A model generated the notes under the pieces. That model did no database searches and had not been told where the DNA came from. It saw only the letters and a list, made by a program, of their open reading frames with translations. DNA of 64,000 nt from CAWGGS01 sp046704745 (GTDB lineage: Bacteria > Desulfobacterota > Desulfobulbia > Desulfobulbales > Desulfocapsaceae): the NCBI GenBank assembly GCA_046704745.1, contig JBJKRL010000043.1, positions 23,466 through 87,465 of the forward strand, written 5' to 3'. Below are positions 32,632 to 41,191 of the stretch, in pieces. Position 1 is the first letter of the stretch. The number at the start of each line of letters is the position of its first letter. The translations under genes and the position numbers were made by a program.

Positions 32632-34455
32632 TCACCCGGACTCGTCGCCTTCCACATCAGTCAGGGCAACCGCCGCGGCAATAAGAGACAGATGGGTGAG
32701 GCCCTGGGGGAAATTACCGAGCATTTCAAGCGAGTCCGTGTTGTATTCTTCAGAGAAGAGAAGCAGGTCGTTTCCAGCCGTTGTCGCGTGCTCGAAAACC
32801 GTGTGCGCCTCCTCGATTCGCCCCTGAAACGCCAGGCATTCAACAAGCCAGAACGAACAGGCGAGAAAGGCGCCTTCCTTTCCCGCCATACCGTCGTTGT
32901 CCGCGGCATAGCGTCTCAGAAAGCCGTTTTCGCCCAGTTCGCGCCATACCGAATCGGTTGTGCGTATCATGCGTTCATCCCGATAATCGACGAACCCTAT
33001 GGTCGGCAGGAGCAGAAGGGACGAATCCATCACCGGGTGGTCAAAGGCCTGAATGAAGGTTCCGCGGTCGGCATCGTAACCCTTTTCCAGAATGGTCCGG
33101 CTGATGTCGTCACGCACCGTTTTCCAGAGGTCTACAGGCGCCTTTCGGCCAAGGTCTTCCGCTAGTTTGATCCCGCGGTCGACGGCCGCCCAGCACATCG
33201 CCTTGGATTGGACGAAGTGGCGTGGAGGCCCCCGCATCTCCCATATCCCCTGATCGGGACGGCGCCAGAGTCTGACCGCGGAGTTCACCAATTCGGTAAC
33301 GAATTCCCAATAGTCATCATCCGGCGAGCGTCCCAGTGTATGCCACCGCCAGGCAAGATCGAGCAGTTCACCGTAGACATCCAGCTGCCGTTGCCTTTCG
33401 GCCGCATTGCCTATGCGTATGGGACGGGCGCCGCGATACCCTTCGAGATTTTCCAGGGTTACTTCAGTCAACCTGCGTTCGCCGCCGACACCGAAAAGGA
33501 TCTGAAGTTCTTCGGAACTGCCGGCGGAACTTCGTTCCACGAAGCGGCGGAACCCATCCGCCTCGCTGTGAAATCCCAGGGCTGTCAACGAGCGGACGGT
33601 GAAGCAGGAGTCACGAATCCATGTATACCGGTAATCCCAGTTGCGCTCGCCACCCGGAGCCTCCGGAAGAGAGGTCGTCGCGGCTGCGGCGATGGCCCCT
33701 GTGGGCGCGTTGGAAAGTGCCTTGAGAACGATGGCGGAGCGCCACAAATATTTAGCATACGGCCCCCGGATTTTTCCCTTTGCCGCCCAGCTGCGCCACC
33801 AGGCGATCGTATCGACGAGACTCCGGTCCATTTCCCGGACTTCGGGAACCGGCACCCGTTCTTCGTCGAGGTCTTCCGAATGCCTGGAGAGAATGGAGAG
33901 ATATCTTTTCTCACCGGCCTCGATGGTGCAGGTGCCCTCCACATTGTGCCGATGTTTCATCATCAGAGGGAGATCTCCGGAAATCATAAGCCCGTTGTTG
34001 CCGCCGATGGCGATGAAGAAATCGTTTCCGGATTGTCGAATCCACGGTTTTACGGCACCGTAGTCGAATCGCGGCTCGATATCGAGCCGGAAGGATACCC
34101 GGCCTCTGATGCCTTGGATGATACGAAGAATCTGTTGCAGGGGATGATGTTCTCCCCCTTCCTGCATGGGAAAAAAATCAATAAGCCGGGCCGCGCCGCC
34201 GTCCTCGGTCGTAAATGTGGTCTCGAGAATCAGAGTCCGGTCGAGATAGCGTCTGGAAATCGTGTACGGCCGGGAAGGGACGATCTGGCAGTATCCCCCT
34301 GCCGCCCAGCCGAGGAGCCGGCCGAAGCAGCTGGCGGAATCGATTCGCGGCATGCAGCACCAGTCGATCGATCCCGATTTCGACACAAGCGCCGCGGAAT
34401 GACAGTCGGCGATGTAGGCGTAATCGGCAAGTGGAGGATACGGGTCGGTTTGCAT
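32632..34455 (-). CDS. GH15-family glucosidase (glucoamylase or trehalase)
   Basis: A 607-residue glycoside hydrolase of family 15. The N-terminal domain opens with PPLADYAYIADCHSAALVS and GSIDWCCMPRIDS, the standard start. The (alpha/alpha)6 barrel carries WDYRYTWIRDSCFTVRSL, then SKAMCWAAVDRGIKLAED, and the C-terminal EMLGNFPQGLTHLSLI. Substrate in this subgroup may be glycogen, maltodextrin or trehalose. AGGAG lies 10-13 bases upstream of the ATG at 34455; the frame opens earlier inside the ROK gene. It follows the ROK kinase gene by 7 bases. Soluble, so it would act on an internal store. Confidence 0.93.
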   Translation of the reverse strand: MQTDPYPPLADYAYIADCHSAALVSKSGSIDWCCMPRIDSASCFGRLLGWAAGGYCQIVPSRPYTISRRYLDRTLILETTFTTEDGGAARLIDFFPMQEGGEHHPLQQILRIIQGIRGRVSFRLDIEPRFDYGAVKPWIRQSGNDFFIAIGGNNGLMISGDLPLMMKHRHNVEGTCTIEAGEKRYLSILSRHSEDLDEERVPVPEVREMDRSLVDTIAWWRSWAAKGKIRGPYAKYLWRSAIVLKALSNAPTGAIAAAATTSLPEAPGGERNWDYRYTWIRDSCFTVRSLTALGFHSEADGFRRFVERSSAGSSEELQILFGVGGERRLTEVTLENLEGYRGARPIRIGNAAERQRQLDVYGELLDLAWRWHTLGRSPDDDYWEFVTELVNSAVRLWRRPDQGIWEMRGPPRHFVQSKAMCWAAVDRGIKLAEDLGRKAPVDLWKTVRDDISRTILEKGYDADRGTFIQAFDHPVMDSSLLLLPTIGFVDYRDERMIRTTDSVWRELGENGFLRRYAADNDGMAGKEGAFLACSFWLVECLAFQGRIEEAHTVFEHATTAGNDLLLFSEEYNTDSLEMLGNFPQGLTHLSLIAAAVALTDVEGDESG

Positions 34456-34462
34456 GGGGCCT

Positions 34463-35437
34463 TCACTCCTGGGAGCCGGAAAATGATTCTCGAGACAGAG
34501 CTGCCGCTCCGACGACGCCTGCAACGCCTCCCAACTCGGCGGTCACGAAACGCAGACTGCTTGTCGCCGCGGCAAGCCCCCGCAGGCGGACACCCTCATC
34601 CACGTGAGCAACGATTTCCAGAAGTCCGTCAATGACACCGCCACCCAGGATGAAAAGGCAGGGATTGAAGGCGTTGACCAGAGACACCGCAGCCGCCACA
34701 AGAGCCTCCTCCGCCTCGCGGACCAGATTCCGGGCCAGAGCGTCCTTACTGTGATACGCTGCGGCGACTTCCCGTGTGGTGATGGCATCAACGTGACCGC
34801 CGGCAAGGTCGAGCAGCACCTTGCCCACCTCGGGATGCGCTGAAACGATCTCCCTGGCTCGCCGGGCGATGGACCTTCCCCCGGCAAAGGCCTCAAGGCA
34901 ACCGCGATTTCCGCAATGACACATGGGGCCGTGCATCTGGATTGCGATATGGCCTATTTCGCCTGCGGTATTGCTGCAGCCGTTGACAATCCTCCCGCCG
35001 CTGACGATACCGCCACCCACACCGGTGCCGATATACATGCAGATGATATCGTCGTGCCCTTTTCCCGCCCCGAATCGCCATTCTCCCCAGGTGATGGCGC
35101 GGACATCGTTGGTCACCGCCACCGGCAGGTCGAGCTCGGTTTGCAGATCGGAACGAAGGGGCACATCGTGCCAGTCGAGATTCGGGGCAAAACGGACGTC
35201 GCCGTTTTGCGGGTCGATTTGGCCGGCCACCCCGACGCCAGCACCAACCGGCACCGGACGGGAATCGCCGAGCAGTTCCCGGACCATTGCTGCGAACTGC
35301 CGTTCGACGGCAGGCGGTCCCCCGTCGTTGTTGGTCGGGCGCTTCAGTCGTTTTTGGATGACGCCTGCCTCATCCACCAGAGCGGCGGCGATTTTTGTTC
35401 CTCCCAAATCAACTCCAATGGAAGTCTTCATGGGCAT
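34463..35437 (-). CDS. ROK-family sugar kinase (glucokinase-like)
   Basis: ATP-dependent sugar kinase, 324 aa. IGVDLGGTKIAAALVDE is the phosphate-binding start, VGVAGQIDP and VTNDVRAITWGEW the substrate region, YIGTGVGGGIVSGG the second phosphate loop, and CHCGNRGCLEAFAGG the ROK zinc site. No helix-turn-helix precedes it, so it is an enzyme rather than a regulator. ATG at 35437 (MPMKTS) has AAGGAGG six bases upstream. First gene of the GC-rich block; it would make glucose 6-phosphate for the Zwf encoded downstream. Confidence 0.93.
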   Translation of the reverse strand: MPMKTSIGVDLGGTKIAAALVDEAGVIQKRLKRPTNNDGGPPAVERQFAAMVRELLGDSRPVPVGAGVGVAGQIDPQNGDVRFAPNLDWHDVPLRSDLQTELDLPVAVTNDVRAITWGEWRFGAGKGHDDIICMYIGTGVGGGIVSGGRIVNGCSNTAGEIGHIAIQMHGPMCHCGNRGCLEAFAGGRSIARRAREIVSAHPEVGKVLLDLAGGHVDAITTREVAAAYHSKDALARNLVREAEEALVAAAVSLVNAFNPCLFILGGGVIDGLLEIVAHVDEGVRLRGLAAATSSLRFVTAELGGVAGVVGAAALSRESFSGSQE

Positions 35438-36003
35438 TGTCATCCTCCTTTTAGGCAGCGGCGACAGGACCTGGGTGCGCATCGAAACGGTGGTAACGAT
35501 TTGGGGCGGTCGAGGTGATGTCTAACCCGGATTTCTCATGAACATTGTGTCTAAGAGCGGTTCTTGTTACCGACCTCTTGATAAAGGTAGGTCCTCCCCT
35601 GCCTCCACGTCAAGGTCTGCCGTGCGCTCACGGGCATCGACCGGGCAGGCCGGCCGCTTTGATATGTATAGGGGACGCTGGGGAAGAAGATACTTATTGG
35701 AGATATGAATAGGTGCGCCCAAGTTACCGAGAATCCTGAAAAGAAAGAAGGGATCAGGCCTACATATTTGACAGAATCCGATTTCCAGCCAAATTTCTCA
35801 ACATCAGAGTAATATAAGTCCCGAAATGGCGCTACGTTTATCAAAAGGTCTTGGTCGGTCTCCGGAAAGTTGGTTGGCGTTACAAGACAATTATAACCTT
35901 TGGCATTCGAAACAATCGATAAATCTCGACGATATAGAACCTATCGCAATTCAGACATAAGCAAACCTTTTCTAATCGGTTGCATAGACTATAGGGTCGG
36001 ACC
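35438..36003. other. Repeat-rich gap
   Basis: About 565 bases without a supported gene. It contains a family A end at about 35523-35540 (aacccggatttctcatgaac), a short element end (ggggacgctgggg, then gatacttattggag, from 35664) also seen at 22632, and from 35757 a decayed copy of the 3' end of the 205-residue gene (ggcctacatatttgacag). It looks like a graveyard of mobile sequences at the edge of the GC-rich block. Confidence 0.6.
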
Positions 36004-36152
36004 ACGCTGACTGTCTGATCTGATAACCTAATATCGATCTCCTGTCCGTGTAACTTGCTGATATTACGAGACCGCGAATTTGGTTTTCGGGTAAAAATGA
36101 CGATTTTGAGAAAATTCGGGTGCTCCAATGCCAATTCCAGCAAAAATATTCT
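36004..36152 (+). repeat. Family C direct repeat, copy 1
   Basis: About 150 bases, roughly 80 percent identical and colinear with 38190-38338. Shared words include tctgatctgataac, cgatctcct, ctgatattac, agaccgcgaatt-like, gggtaaaaatgacga and tttgagaaaa. A family B element follows at once. The two copies bracket the HNH and MFS genes. No coding frame is shared convincingly. Confidence 0.75.
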
Positions 36153-36191
36153 GCAGCCGAGCCGCAAATGTTTACGTTATAAAAGCTATGG

Positions 36192-36404
36192 TAGTTTCCA
36201 TCCTGAAACGAGGGATTTCGGAGTCTTCGCTTACCTCTTCTAAATCTAGACGCGCGAAGAATTTTACCGCAGGCATATAATTGATATCAGAGTCAGAGTT
36301 TATGCCCGGAGGGTGTTTATACCCGCAGGGTGCTTACCTCCGAGGATAAAATTTTGAGCGCAACGACGAGTTAGGTGAAAAGCACCGTTTTCGGATGGAA
36401 ACTA
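36192..36404. mobile_element. Family B miniature inverted-repeat element, copy 1
   Basis: A 213-base element with terminal inverted repeats tagtttccatcctgaaacg and cgttttcggatggaaacta (two mismatches). Inside are cgaagaattttaccgcaggcata and ggataaaattttgagcgcaacg, which also recur in the other copies at 48692-48852 and 55412-55592. No transposase is encoded. It lies 72 bases before the HNH gene. Confidence 0.75.
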
Positions 36405-36476
36405 GGGTAGCTCCTTAGTTGCTTAAGTATTTTTTTCTCTACGTTTTGGCTTGACTGAAGAAGGGAGAATAAGAAA

Positions 36477-36812
36477 ATGAAAAAAATTGAGTACCGGGAA
36501 CGGGCTTTGAAAATCCTTCCCTGGGTATGTGCAAATTGTGGCCGTGAATTTACAGGAAAAAAACTGCGAGAGTTAACAGTACATCACAAAGACCATAACT
36601 ATAAAAACAATCCGCCGGATGGCAGCAATTGGGAGTTATTGTGCATCTACTGCCACGATAACGAGCACTCTCGTTCACTGGACGCCGAATGGCTGCCCAC
36701 TCAAGATTCTGACGCAGAGATGGGCGTATCAGCAAAACACACTCCTTTTGCTGACCTTAAGAATCTTATCCGTAAACCCGGCAATCGTTATGGGAAAGAC
36801 GAAGAAAAATAA
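36477..36812 (+). CDS. HNH nuclease, YajD family
   Basis: A 111-residue HNH endonuclease-like protein. Cys pairs WVCANCGREF and LLCIYCHDNEH hold the structural zinc, and LTVHHKDHNYKNN with the following NWELL is the HNH core. This matches YajD. Such small HNH proteins may nick DNA or act in repair or phage defence; the role is unknown. GGGAG precedes the ATG. The MFS gene follows 87 bases later. It lies between two family C repeats. Confidence 0.9.
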   Translation: MKKIEYRERALKILPWVCANCGREFTGKKLRELTVHHKDHNYKNNPPDGSNWELLCIYCHDNEHSRSLDAEWLPTQDSDAEMGVSAKHTPFADLKNLIRKPGNRYGKDEEK

Positions 36813-36899
36813 GAGAATCGAAATTCTCACAACAACGTCCCCTAAATCCTGCACGGTTTACACAATCCTGAGAAGGTCATCGCTTCCAGACACTGCCCT

Positions 36900-38120
36900 A
36901 TGACTGTACTGAAACAAGACAATCATGATTTGCCGGTTTCCCCAAAAAGAGTTTATCGCAGATTGCCGCCTGGTATCTGGAGTCTTGGATTTGTCTCGAT
37001 GTTTATGGACATTTCATCCGAACTTGTTCACAGCCTTTTGCCAATATTCATGGCCACGGTACTTGGTACATCCATGGTTACAATCGGCATCATAGAAGGC
37101 TCTGCCGAGGGAGTTGCGGCAATCGCCAAGGTATTTTCGGGAGCTATAAGCGACTACTGCGGGAAGCGTAAAACCCTTGCCGTGGCCGGTTACACACTGA
37201 GTGCCATTACCAAACCGATATTTCCGATGGCCAAAACAATCGGCTGGGTGTTCGGAGCACGATTTGTCGATCGCATCGGCAAAGGCATCCGAGGTGCCCC
37301 CCGTGACGCCTTGGTTGCTGATATCGCACCATTACATCTTCGGGGCGCAGCCTACGGTTTACGTCAATCACTGGATTCAGTCGGGGCCTTTATCGGGCCT
37401 CTCATGGCTGTCGTATTCATGATTTGGTTTACAAATAACATCAGGGCTGTTTTATGGGTAGCGGTCGTACCGGCCTTTATTGCCGTGTTTATTTTAATCA
37501 CCGCGGTGCGTGAACCTGACCCTCCTGTCCGTACTGCTGATCCCCAAAAGCGCCTGACCTTGACTGATAGCAAGCGCCTGACCATGCGGTATTGGCTTGT
37601 CGTCGTACTTGGTGCTGTCTTTACCCTTGCTCGATTCAGTGAGGCATTTCTGATTTTACGAGCCCAGGATATCGGTCTTGCTCTTGCCTACGTGCCAATA
37701 ATCATGATTGTGATGAATATCTTTTATTCCATATTTGCGTATCCGGCAGGTGCGGCGGCGGACCGATTTTCAGCCCGCCCCCTTCTGGTATTCGGCCTTG
37801 CGATACTTGTCCTTGCCGACATCGTATTAGCGGTGGCTGGGTCACCGTGGATCACATTCGTCGGGGCAGCTTTATGGGGTCTACACATGGCGTTTACCCA
37901 AGGTTTATTATCGAAACTGATTGCCGATACCGCGCCAACAGATCTTCGTGGTATTGCTTTTGGTGTGTTTAATTTTGTAAGTGGGTTGGCACTCTTTCTC
38001 GCAAGCGTAATTGCAGGATCACTATGGACCGTATTTGGTGCCCCAGCCACATTTTTTGCTGGGGCATCGTTTGCGATTATTGCGGCAATGGGGTTGCTTC
38101 TTTACCATCCTAAAACGTGA
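36900..38120 (+). CDS. MFS transporter
   Basis: A 406-residue twelve-helix major facilitator. FVSMFMDISSELVHSLLPIF is helix 1, GSAEGVAAIAKVFSGAISDYCGKRK is the A-motif loop between helices 2 and 3, and FVDRIGKGIRGAPRDALVAD a further conserved segment. AYPAGAAADRFSARPLL repeats the A-motif in the second half. The D-R-I-G-K-G-x-R-x-x-P-R-D pattern is typical of a subfamily of uncharacterised bacterial permeases. Substrate unknown. Confidence 0.93.
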   Translation: MTVLKQDNHDLPVSPKRVYRRLPPGIWSLGFVSMFMDISSELVHSLLPIFMATVLGTSMVTIGIIEGSAEGVAAIAKVFSGAISDYCGKRKTLAVAGYTLSAITKPIFPMAKTIGWVFGARFVDRIGKGIRGAPRDALVADIAPLHLRGAAYGLRQSLDSVGAFIGPLMAVVFMIWFTNNIRAVLWVAVVPAFIAVFILITAVREPDPPVRTADPQKRLTLTDSKRLTMRYWLVVVLGAVFTLARFSEAFLILRAQDIGLALAYVPIIMIVMNIFYSIFAYPAGAAADRFSARPLLVFGLAILVLADIVLAVAGSPWITFVGAALWGLHMAFTQGLLSKLIADTAPTDLRGIAFGVFNFVSGLALFLASVIAGSLWTVFGAPATFFAGASFAIIAAMGLLLYHPKT

Positions 38121-38189
38121 TATTTCAAGATTGGCACGTGGCGAAGCTGCCAAACATGGCAGTCTACTTCTTATCACTATGGGCTCTGG

Positions 38190-38338
38190 TCACGCTAACT
38201 ATCTGATCTGATAACGTAATAGCGATCTCCTTTCCGCGTGACTTCCTGATATTACCAGACCGCGATTCTTATTTTGGGGTAAAAATGACGACTTTGAGAA
38301 AAGTCGGGTCCTCCAATGTCAATTCCAAAATCAATATG
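38190..38338 (+). repeat. Family C direct repeat, copy 2
   Basis: Second copy of the repeat at 36004-36152, same orientation, starting 70 bases after the MFS stop. It is followed at 38490-38630 by a diverged family B-like sequence, so the C-then-B order of copy 1 is preserved. Confidence 0.75.
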
Positions 38339-38489
38339 GCCTTCAGATGTCAGGAAATAAAATTCCCCCAGAGATCGGGAAACATTTTGAACCCAAAGCG
38401 GACTAAAATATGGTATAAGAGGTCGGGTCTCCGGCAGGGACCATGGAAAATCTCCGGTCTTTGCCACCTGCTGTATGCTTTAGTAATTC

Positions 38490-38630
38490 GTGCCGGTTCA
38501 GAAATTTTGTTCTCAATCGAGGCGCGGCGGAAAATTTACCTGGAGGCATATCCGCGCGATATTCGGAGGATTAAATTTGACAGTGCAACAAAGAGCCAGG
38601 GTAAAACAGCCGTTTCCAGACGGACACTAA
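38490..38630 (+). repeat. Diverged family B-like sequence
   Basis: Contains words resembling family B copy 3 (tttgttctcaatcgaggcgcggcgg, compare ttttgttctaaatcgagtcgcggtg) and gaggcatat, then a gccgtttccagacggacact end. It lacks the intact terminal repeats. It ends 25 bases before the DUF554 gene. The 38339-38489 stretch before it holds nothing I can name. Confidence 0.5.
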
Positions 38631-38655
38631 CTCACAGACTACAGCTATCAACGTT

Positions 38656-39351
38656 ATGCTTGGAACCATTGTCAATGCCCTGGCCATTATTACCGGCTCA
38701 CTTTTCGGTCTGCTGTTCAACCGGGGAATCCCGGACAACTACAAAGAAATCGTCATGAACGGCGTCGGCCTGGCTGTAGTTCTGGTCGGCGTGAAAAGCG
38801 CCCTGGTATCCGACAGCCTCATGGTGGTCATCTTTTCAGTAATTATCGGCGCCCTGCTCGGTGAATTTCTGAAAATCGAAACCCATCTGGAAAATCTGGG
38901 CAACCGCCTGGAAAAAGTAGTGGCCTCCCGATCGAGCCATACCAGTTCATTTGCCCGGGGCTTCGTAACGGCCAGCCTGGTATTTTGTGTAGGTTCCATG
39001 GCGATTGTCGGTTCTCTGGAAAGCGGCCTGACCGGCAGCCATCAGACCCTGTTCGCCAAATCGATTCTGGACGGAGTCACCTCTATCATTTTTGCCTCCG
39101 CCATGGGCATCGGCGTAGCCTTTTCCAGTATCTCGGTCTTTCTCTACCAGGGAAGTATCACCATTATGGCCTTTTTTCTCAAGAACTTCCTGGTGCCGGA
39201 AACCATCGGCCAGATGACCTCGGTAGGAGGCCTGCTCATCCTGGCGATCGGCCTCAATCTCATGAAAATTACGACAATCAAAGTCGGCAATCTGCTCCCG
39301 GGCATCTTCCTACCGCTCCTCTATTTCATGCTCCGCGGGCTGTTTCAGTAG
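38656..39351 (+). CDS. DUF554 membrane protein
   Basis: A 231-residue protein with about seven membrane helices, matching DUF554 (YdfK). MLGTIVNALAIITGSLFGLLF and IPDNYKEIVMNGVGLAVVLVG start it, then GALLGEFLKIETHLENLGNRLE, FVTASLVFCVGSMAIVGSLESG (the central conserved part) and DGVTSIIFASAMGIGVAFSS. Function unknown; suspected to be a transporter. No strong ribosome site. Confidence 0.92.
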   Translation: MLGTIVNALAIITGSLFGLLFNRGIPDNYKEIVMNGVGLAVVLVGVKSALVSDSLMVVIFSVIIGALLGEFLKIETHLENLGNRLEKVVASRSSHTSSFARGFVTASLVFCVGSMAIVGSLESGLTGSHQTLFAKSILDGVTSIIFASAMGIGVAFSSISVFLYQGSITIMAFFLKNFLVPETIGQMTSVGGLLILAIGLNLMKITTIKVGNLLPGIFLPLLYFMLRGLFQ

Positions 39352-39417
39352 AAACCCAAGAAAAAAAAACAGCAGGTCTTGCGTTAATACAAATCAAGCG
39401 GGAAGGTTGCATTCTTA

Positions 39418-39477
39418 TGGCAAGACCATTACGGATAGAATATCCAGGAGCTGTCTATCATCTCACTGCCATGGGGG
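39418..39477 (+). pseudogene. N-terminal fragment of a RAYT (Y1) transposase
   Basis: The first 20 codons of a REP-associated tyrosine transposase (MARPLRIEYPGAVYHLT) follow a weak ribosome site, then the sequence changes abruptly at atggggg to a REP-like word (gggcgctgggg). All catalytic parts are missing. Confidence 0.7.
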
Positions 39478-39562
39478 CGCTGGGGATGTTGTTGACTGGC
39501 GTGACAAATAGTGATTGTGGTAGGTATAATTTTATATTGAATTGATCACAAGGAAAGGTATC

Positions 39563-39702
39563 ATGCCCAGACAAGCAGGACTGAGTTCTCCAGGGACTCT
39601 GCGCCGTGTTATTGTTCGGGGATAAAGAGGAAGGATAGAGTACAAGACAAAGAAATGACTAAAAGGTGATTTTGTCAGGTTAATCAACGATGTCCCCTAA
39701 AC
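39563..39702 (+). pseudogene. Degenerate fragment of a second RAYT transposase
   Basis: Reads MPRQAGLSSPGTLRRVIVRG, then after a one-base frame change GIKRKD, and later GDFVRLIND, the order seen at the start of the MPRQARLDAPG-type RAYT proteins. It is cut off at cgatgtcccc, a REP-like end. A possible promoter TATAAT lies near 39515-39525. It differs in type from the fragment 85 bases upstream. Confidence 0.65.
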
Positions 39703-39720
39703 CAACCATACAACAAATTT

Positions 39721-39765
39721 TTCCAACGTCTTTCACCCGGTGAACGCTTGAAGGCAATGTTGACA
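39721..39765 (+). repeat. attC-like palindrome
   Basis: Starts TTCCAAC, ends gcaatGTTGACA, with tttcaccc and cttgaagg arms around ggtgaacg. It shares the tail aaggcaatgttg with the sites near 24020. The inverse core deviates from GTTRRRY at two positions. The DUF3124 gene starts 25 bases on. Confidence 0.35.
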
Positions 39766-39789
39766 AATGAAATTAATTGGAGAGTTTAA

Positions 39790-40281
39790 ATGAAAAAAAC
39801 TTTGGTTTTTAATGTTTTCCTCTGTTTACTATTCATTTATTTTTTCCTGCCAATCTCTTTATATGCCCGTAGCAATGAAAATGTATTATCAAAAGGGCAA
39901 AAAATTTATGTGCCTGCTTATTCCCATATTTATAGTGGTGACAGAGAGAGACCTTTTCTTTTGACGGTTACGTTGAGCATCAGAAATATCGATCCCAAAC
40001 ACCAAATAAAAATCACTCAAGTTGATTATTATGAAACACAAGGGAAACTAATAAAAAAATATATCGAAAAGCCGACCGTCCTGGGCCCATTGGAATCTTT
40101 GCGATATGTTGTACCGGAAAGTGACAAGAGCGGGGGATCAGGCGCTAATTTTATAGTTGAATGGCGATCCGATAGCTTTGTAAATCCGCCAATAGTTGAA
40201 ACAGTAATGATAGGGACACAAAATCAGCAAGGGATTTCTTTCACCTCACGGGGTCAAGAAATTTTACCATCTGCGGACTAA
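39790..40281 (+). CDS. DUF3124 exported protein
   Basis: A 163-residue secreted protein. A signal peptide (LVFNVFLCLLFIYFFLPISLYA) is followed by the DUF3124 domain: GQKIYVPAYSHIYSGDR, LTVTLSIRNIDPKHQI, KYIEKPTVLGPLESLRYVV and GANFIVEWRSD, ending with PIVETVMIG. Function unknown; the fold is probably an immunoglobulin-like sandwich. GGAGAG lies eight bases before the ATG. An attC-like palindrome precedes it and a broken dehydrogenase follows. Confidence 0.92.
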   Translation: MKKTLVFNVFLCLLFIYFFLPISLYARSNENVLSKGQKIYVPAYSHIYSGDRERPFLLTVTLSIRNIDPKHQIKITQVDYYETQGKLIKKYIEKPTVLGPLESLRYVVPESDKSGGSGANFIVEWRSDSFVNPPIVETVMIGTQNQQGISFTSRGQEILPSAD

Positions 40282-40334
40282 ATGGGGTCGGTCCAAGCTG
40301 CTTGCTTTGCTTGTGCAAGGGGCACGCAAGGGGT

Positions 40335-40481
40335 CTGAGAATCGTCAACGAAGATTTCATGACCACTCCAAAGCCTTTCTGGGAAGCCGATCCCGACGCA
40401 TGGCGGATGGTCATCGATACTAATGTGGGCGGCGTCTTCATGGTCACTCGAGCGGTGGCACCTCACATGCTGAAGCGTGGA
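40335..40481 (+). pseudogene. Internal fragment of a short-chain dehydrogenase
   Basis: A 49-codon open stretch, IVNEDFMTTPKPFWEADP then MVIDTNVGGVFMVTRAVAPHM, that matches the middle of an SDR (the N-x-G-G-x-F segment after the coenzyme fold). Both ends join unrelated sequence: cggtccaagctgc upstream and gcaggtcgtactccgg downstream. Too short to function. Confidence 0.65.
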
Positions 40482-40555
40482 TGCAGGTCGTACTCCGGAT
40501 GCGCTACGCTCCATCCGGGGTATGTTGTGAAATCTTAAGCTTAGCACATACTATA

Positions 40556-41191
40556 ATGAAAATTATTGATTTAACTCACACAGTGTCAGCCGACATGCCA
40601 GTCTATCCCGGCACAGAGCCACCTGTCTTAATTACGGGTTGTTCAATTGAAGAAACCGGTTTTCTAGAGAAAAAAATTACAATGTATTCTCATACAGGAA
40701 CACATGTAGATGCCCCTGCTCATTTAATTGAAAATCACAAGACACTTGATTTGCTGCCAATAAATCATTTCTATGGGCCGGCTTTAATGTTGGATTTTAA
40801 AAATCCGGTTTCCGATGTAATTGACGTCGCTGACTTAGAACCCTATTCCAGCGACCTAAATGAAGTGGAATTTTTACTGATTCATACCGGATGGAGCAAG
40901 CACTGGGGTTCGGAGAAATATTATTCTGGCTATAGTGTACTCTCTTTAAAGGCAGCCAATTGGTTGAGTAAGTTTAAGCTAAAAGGGGTTGGATTAGACA
41001 CCATCTCAGCTGACCAGGCTAATACTCAAGATTATCCAATTCATAAAACTTTTCTTCAAAAAGACATAATTATCATAGAAAATTTGAAAAACCTTCATTC
41101 TTTGCCCAGGTCAATTTTTATTTTTTCCTGTTTTCCTATTAAATTTCAAGATGCAGACGGGTCCCCTGTTCGAGCAGTAGCCTATATATAG
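40556..41191 (+). CDS. Cyclase-family hydrolase (KynB-like)
   Basis: A 211-residue metal-dependent hydrolase of the cyclase family (kynurenine formamidase and relatives). IDLTHTVSADMPVYPGTEPP starts it; the metal motif is SHTGTHVDAPAHL near residue 50. LLIHTGWSKHWGSEKYY and GVGLDTISAD follow, and FLQKDIIIIENLKNL closes the domain. The frame opens earlier at 40481, but ATG at 40556 gives the family N-terminus. Substrate unknown. AT-rich; upstream is SDR debris. Confidence 0.9.
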   Translation: MKIIDLTHTVSADMPVYPGTEPPVLITGCSIEETGFLEKKITMYSHTGTHVDAPAHLIENHKTLDLLPINHFYGPALMLDFKNPVSDVIDVADLEPYSSDLNEVEFLLIHTGWSKHWGSEKYYSGYSVLSLKAANWLSKFKLKGVGLDTISADQANTQDYPIHKTFLQKDIIIIENLKNLHSLPRSIFIFSCFPIKFQDADGSPVRAVAYI

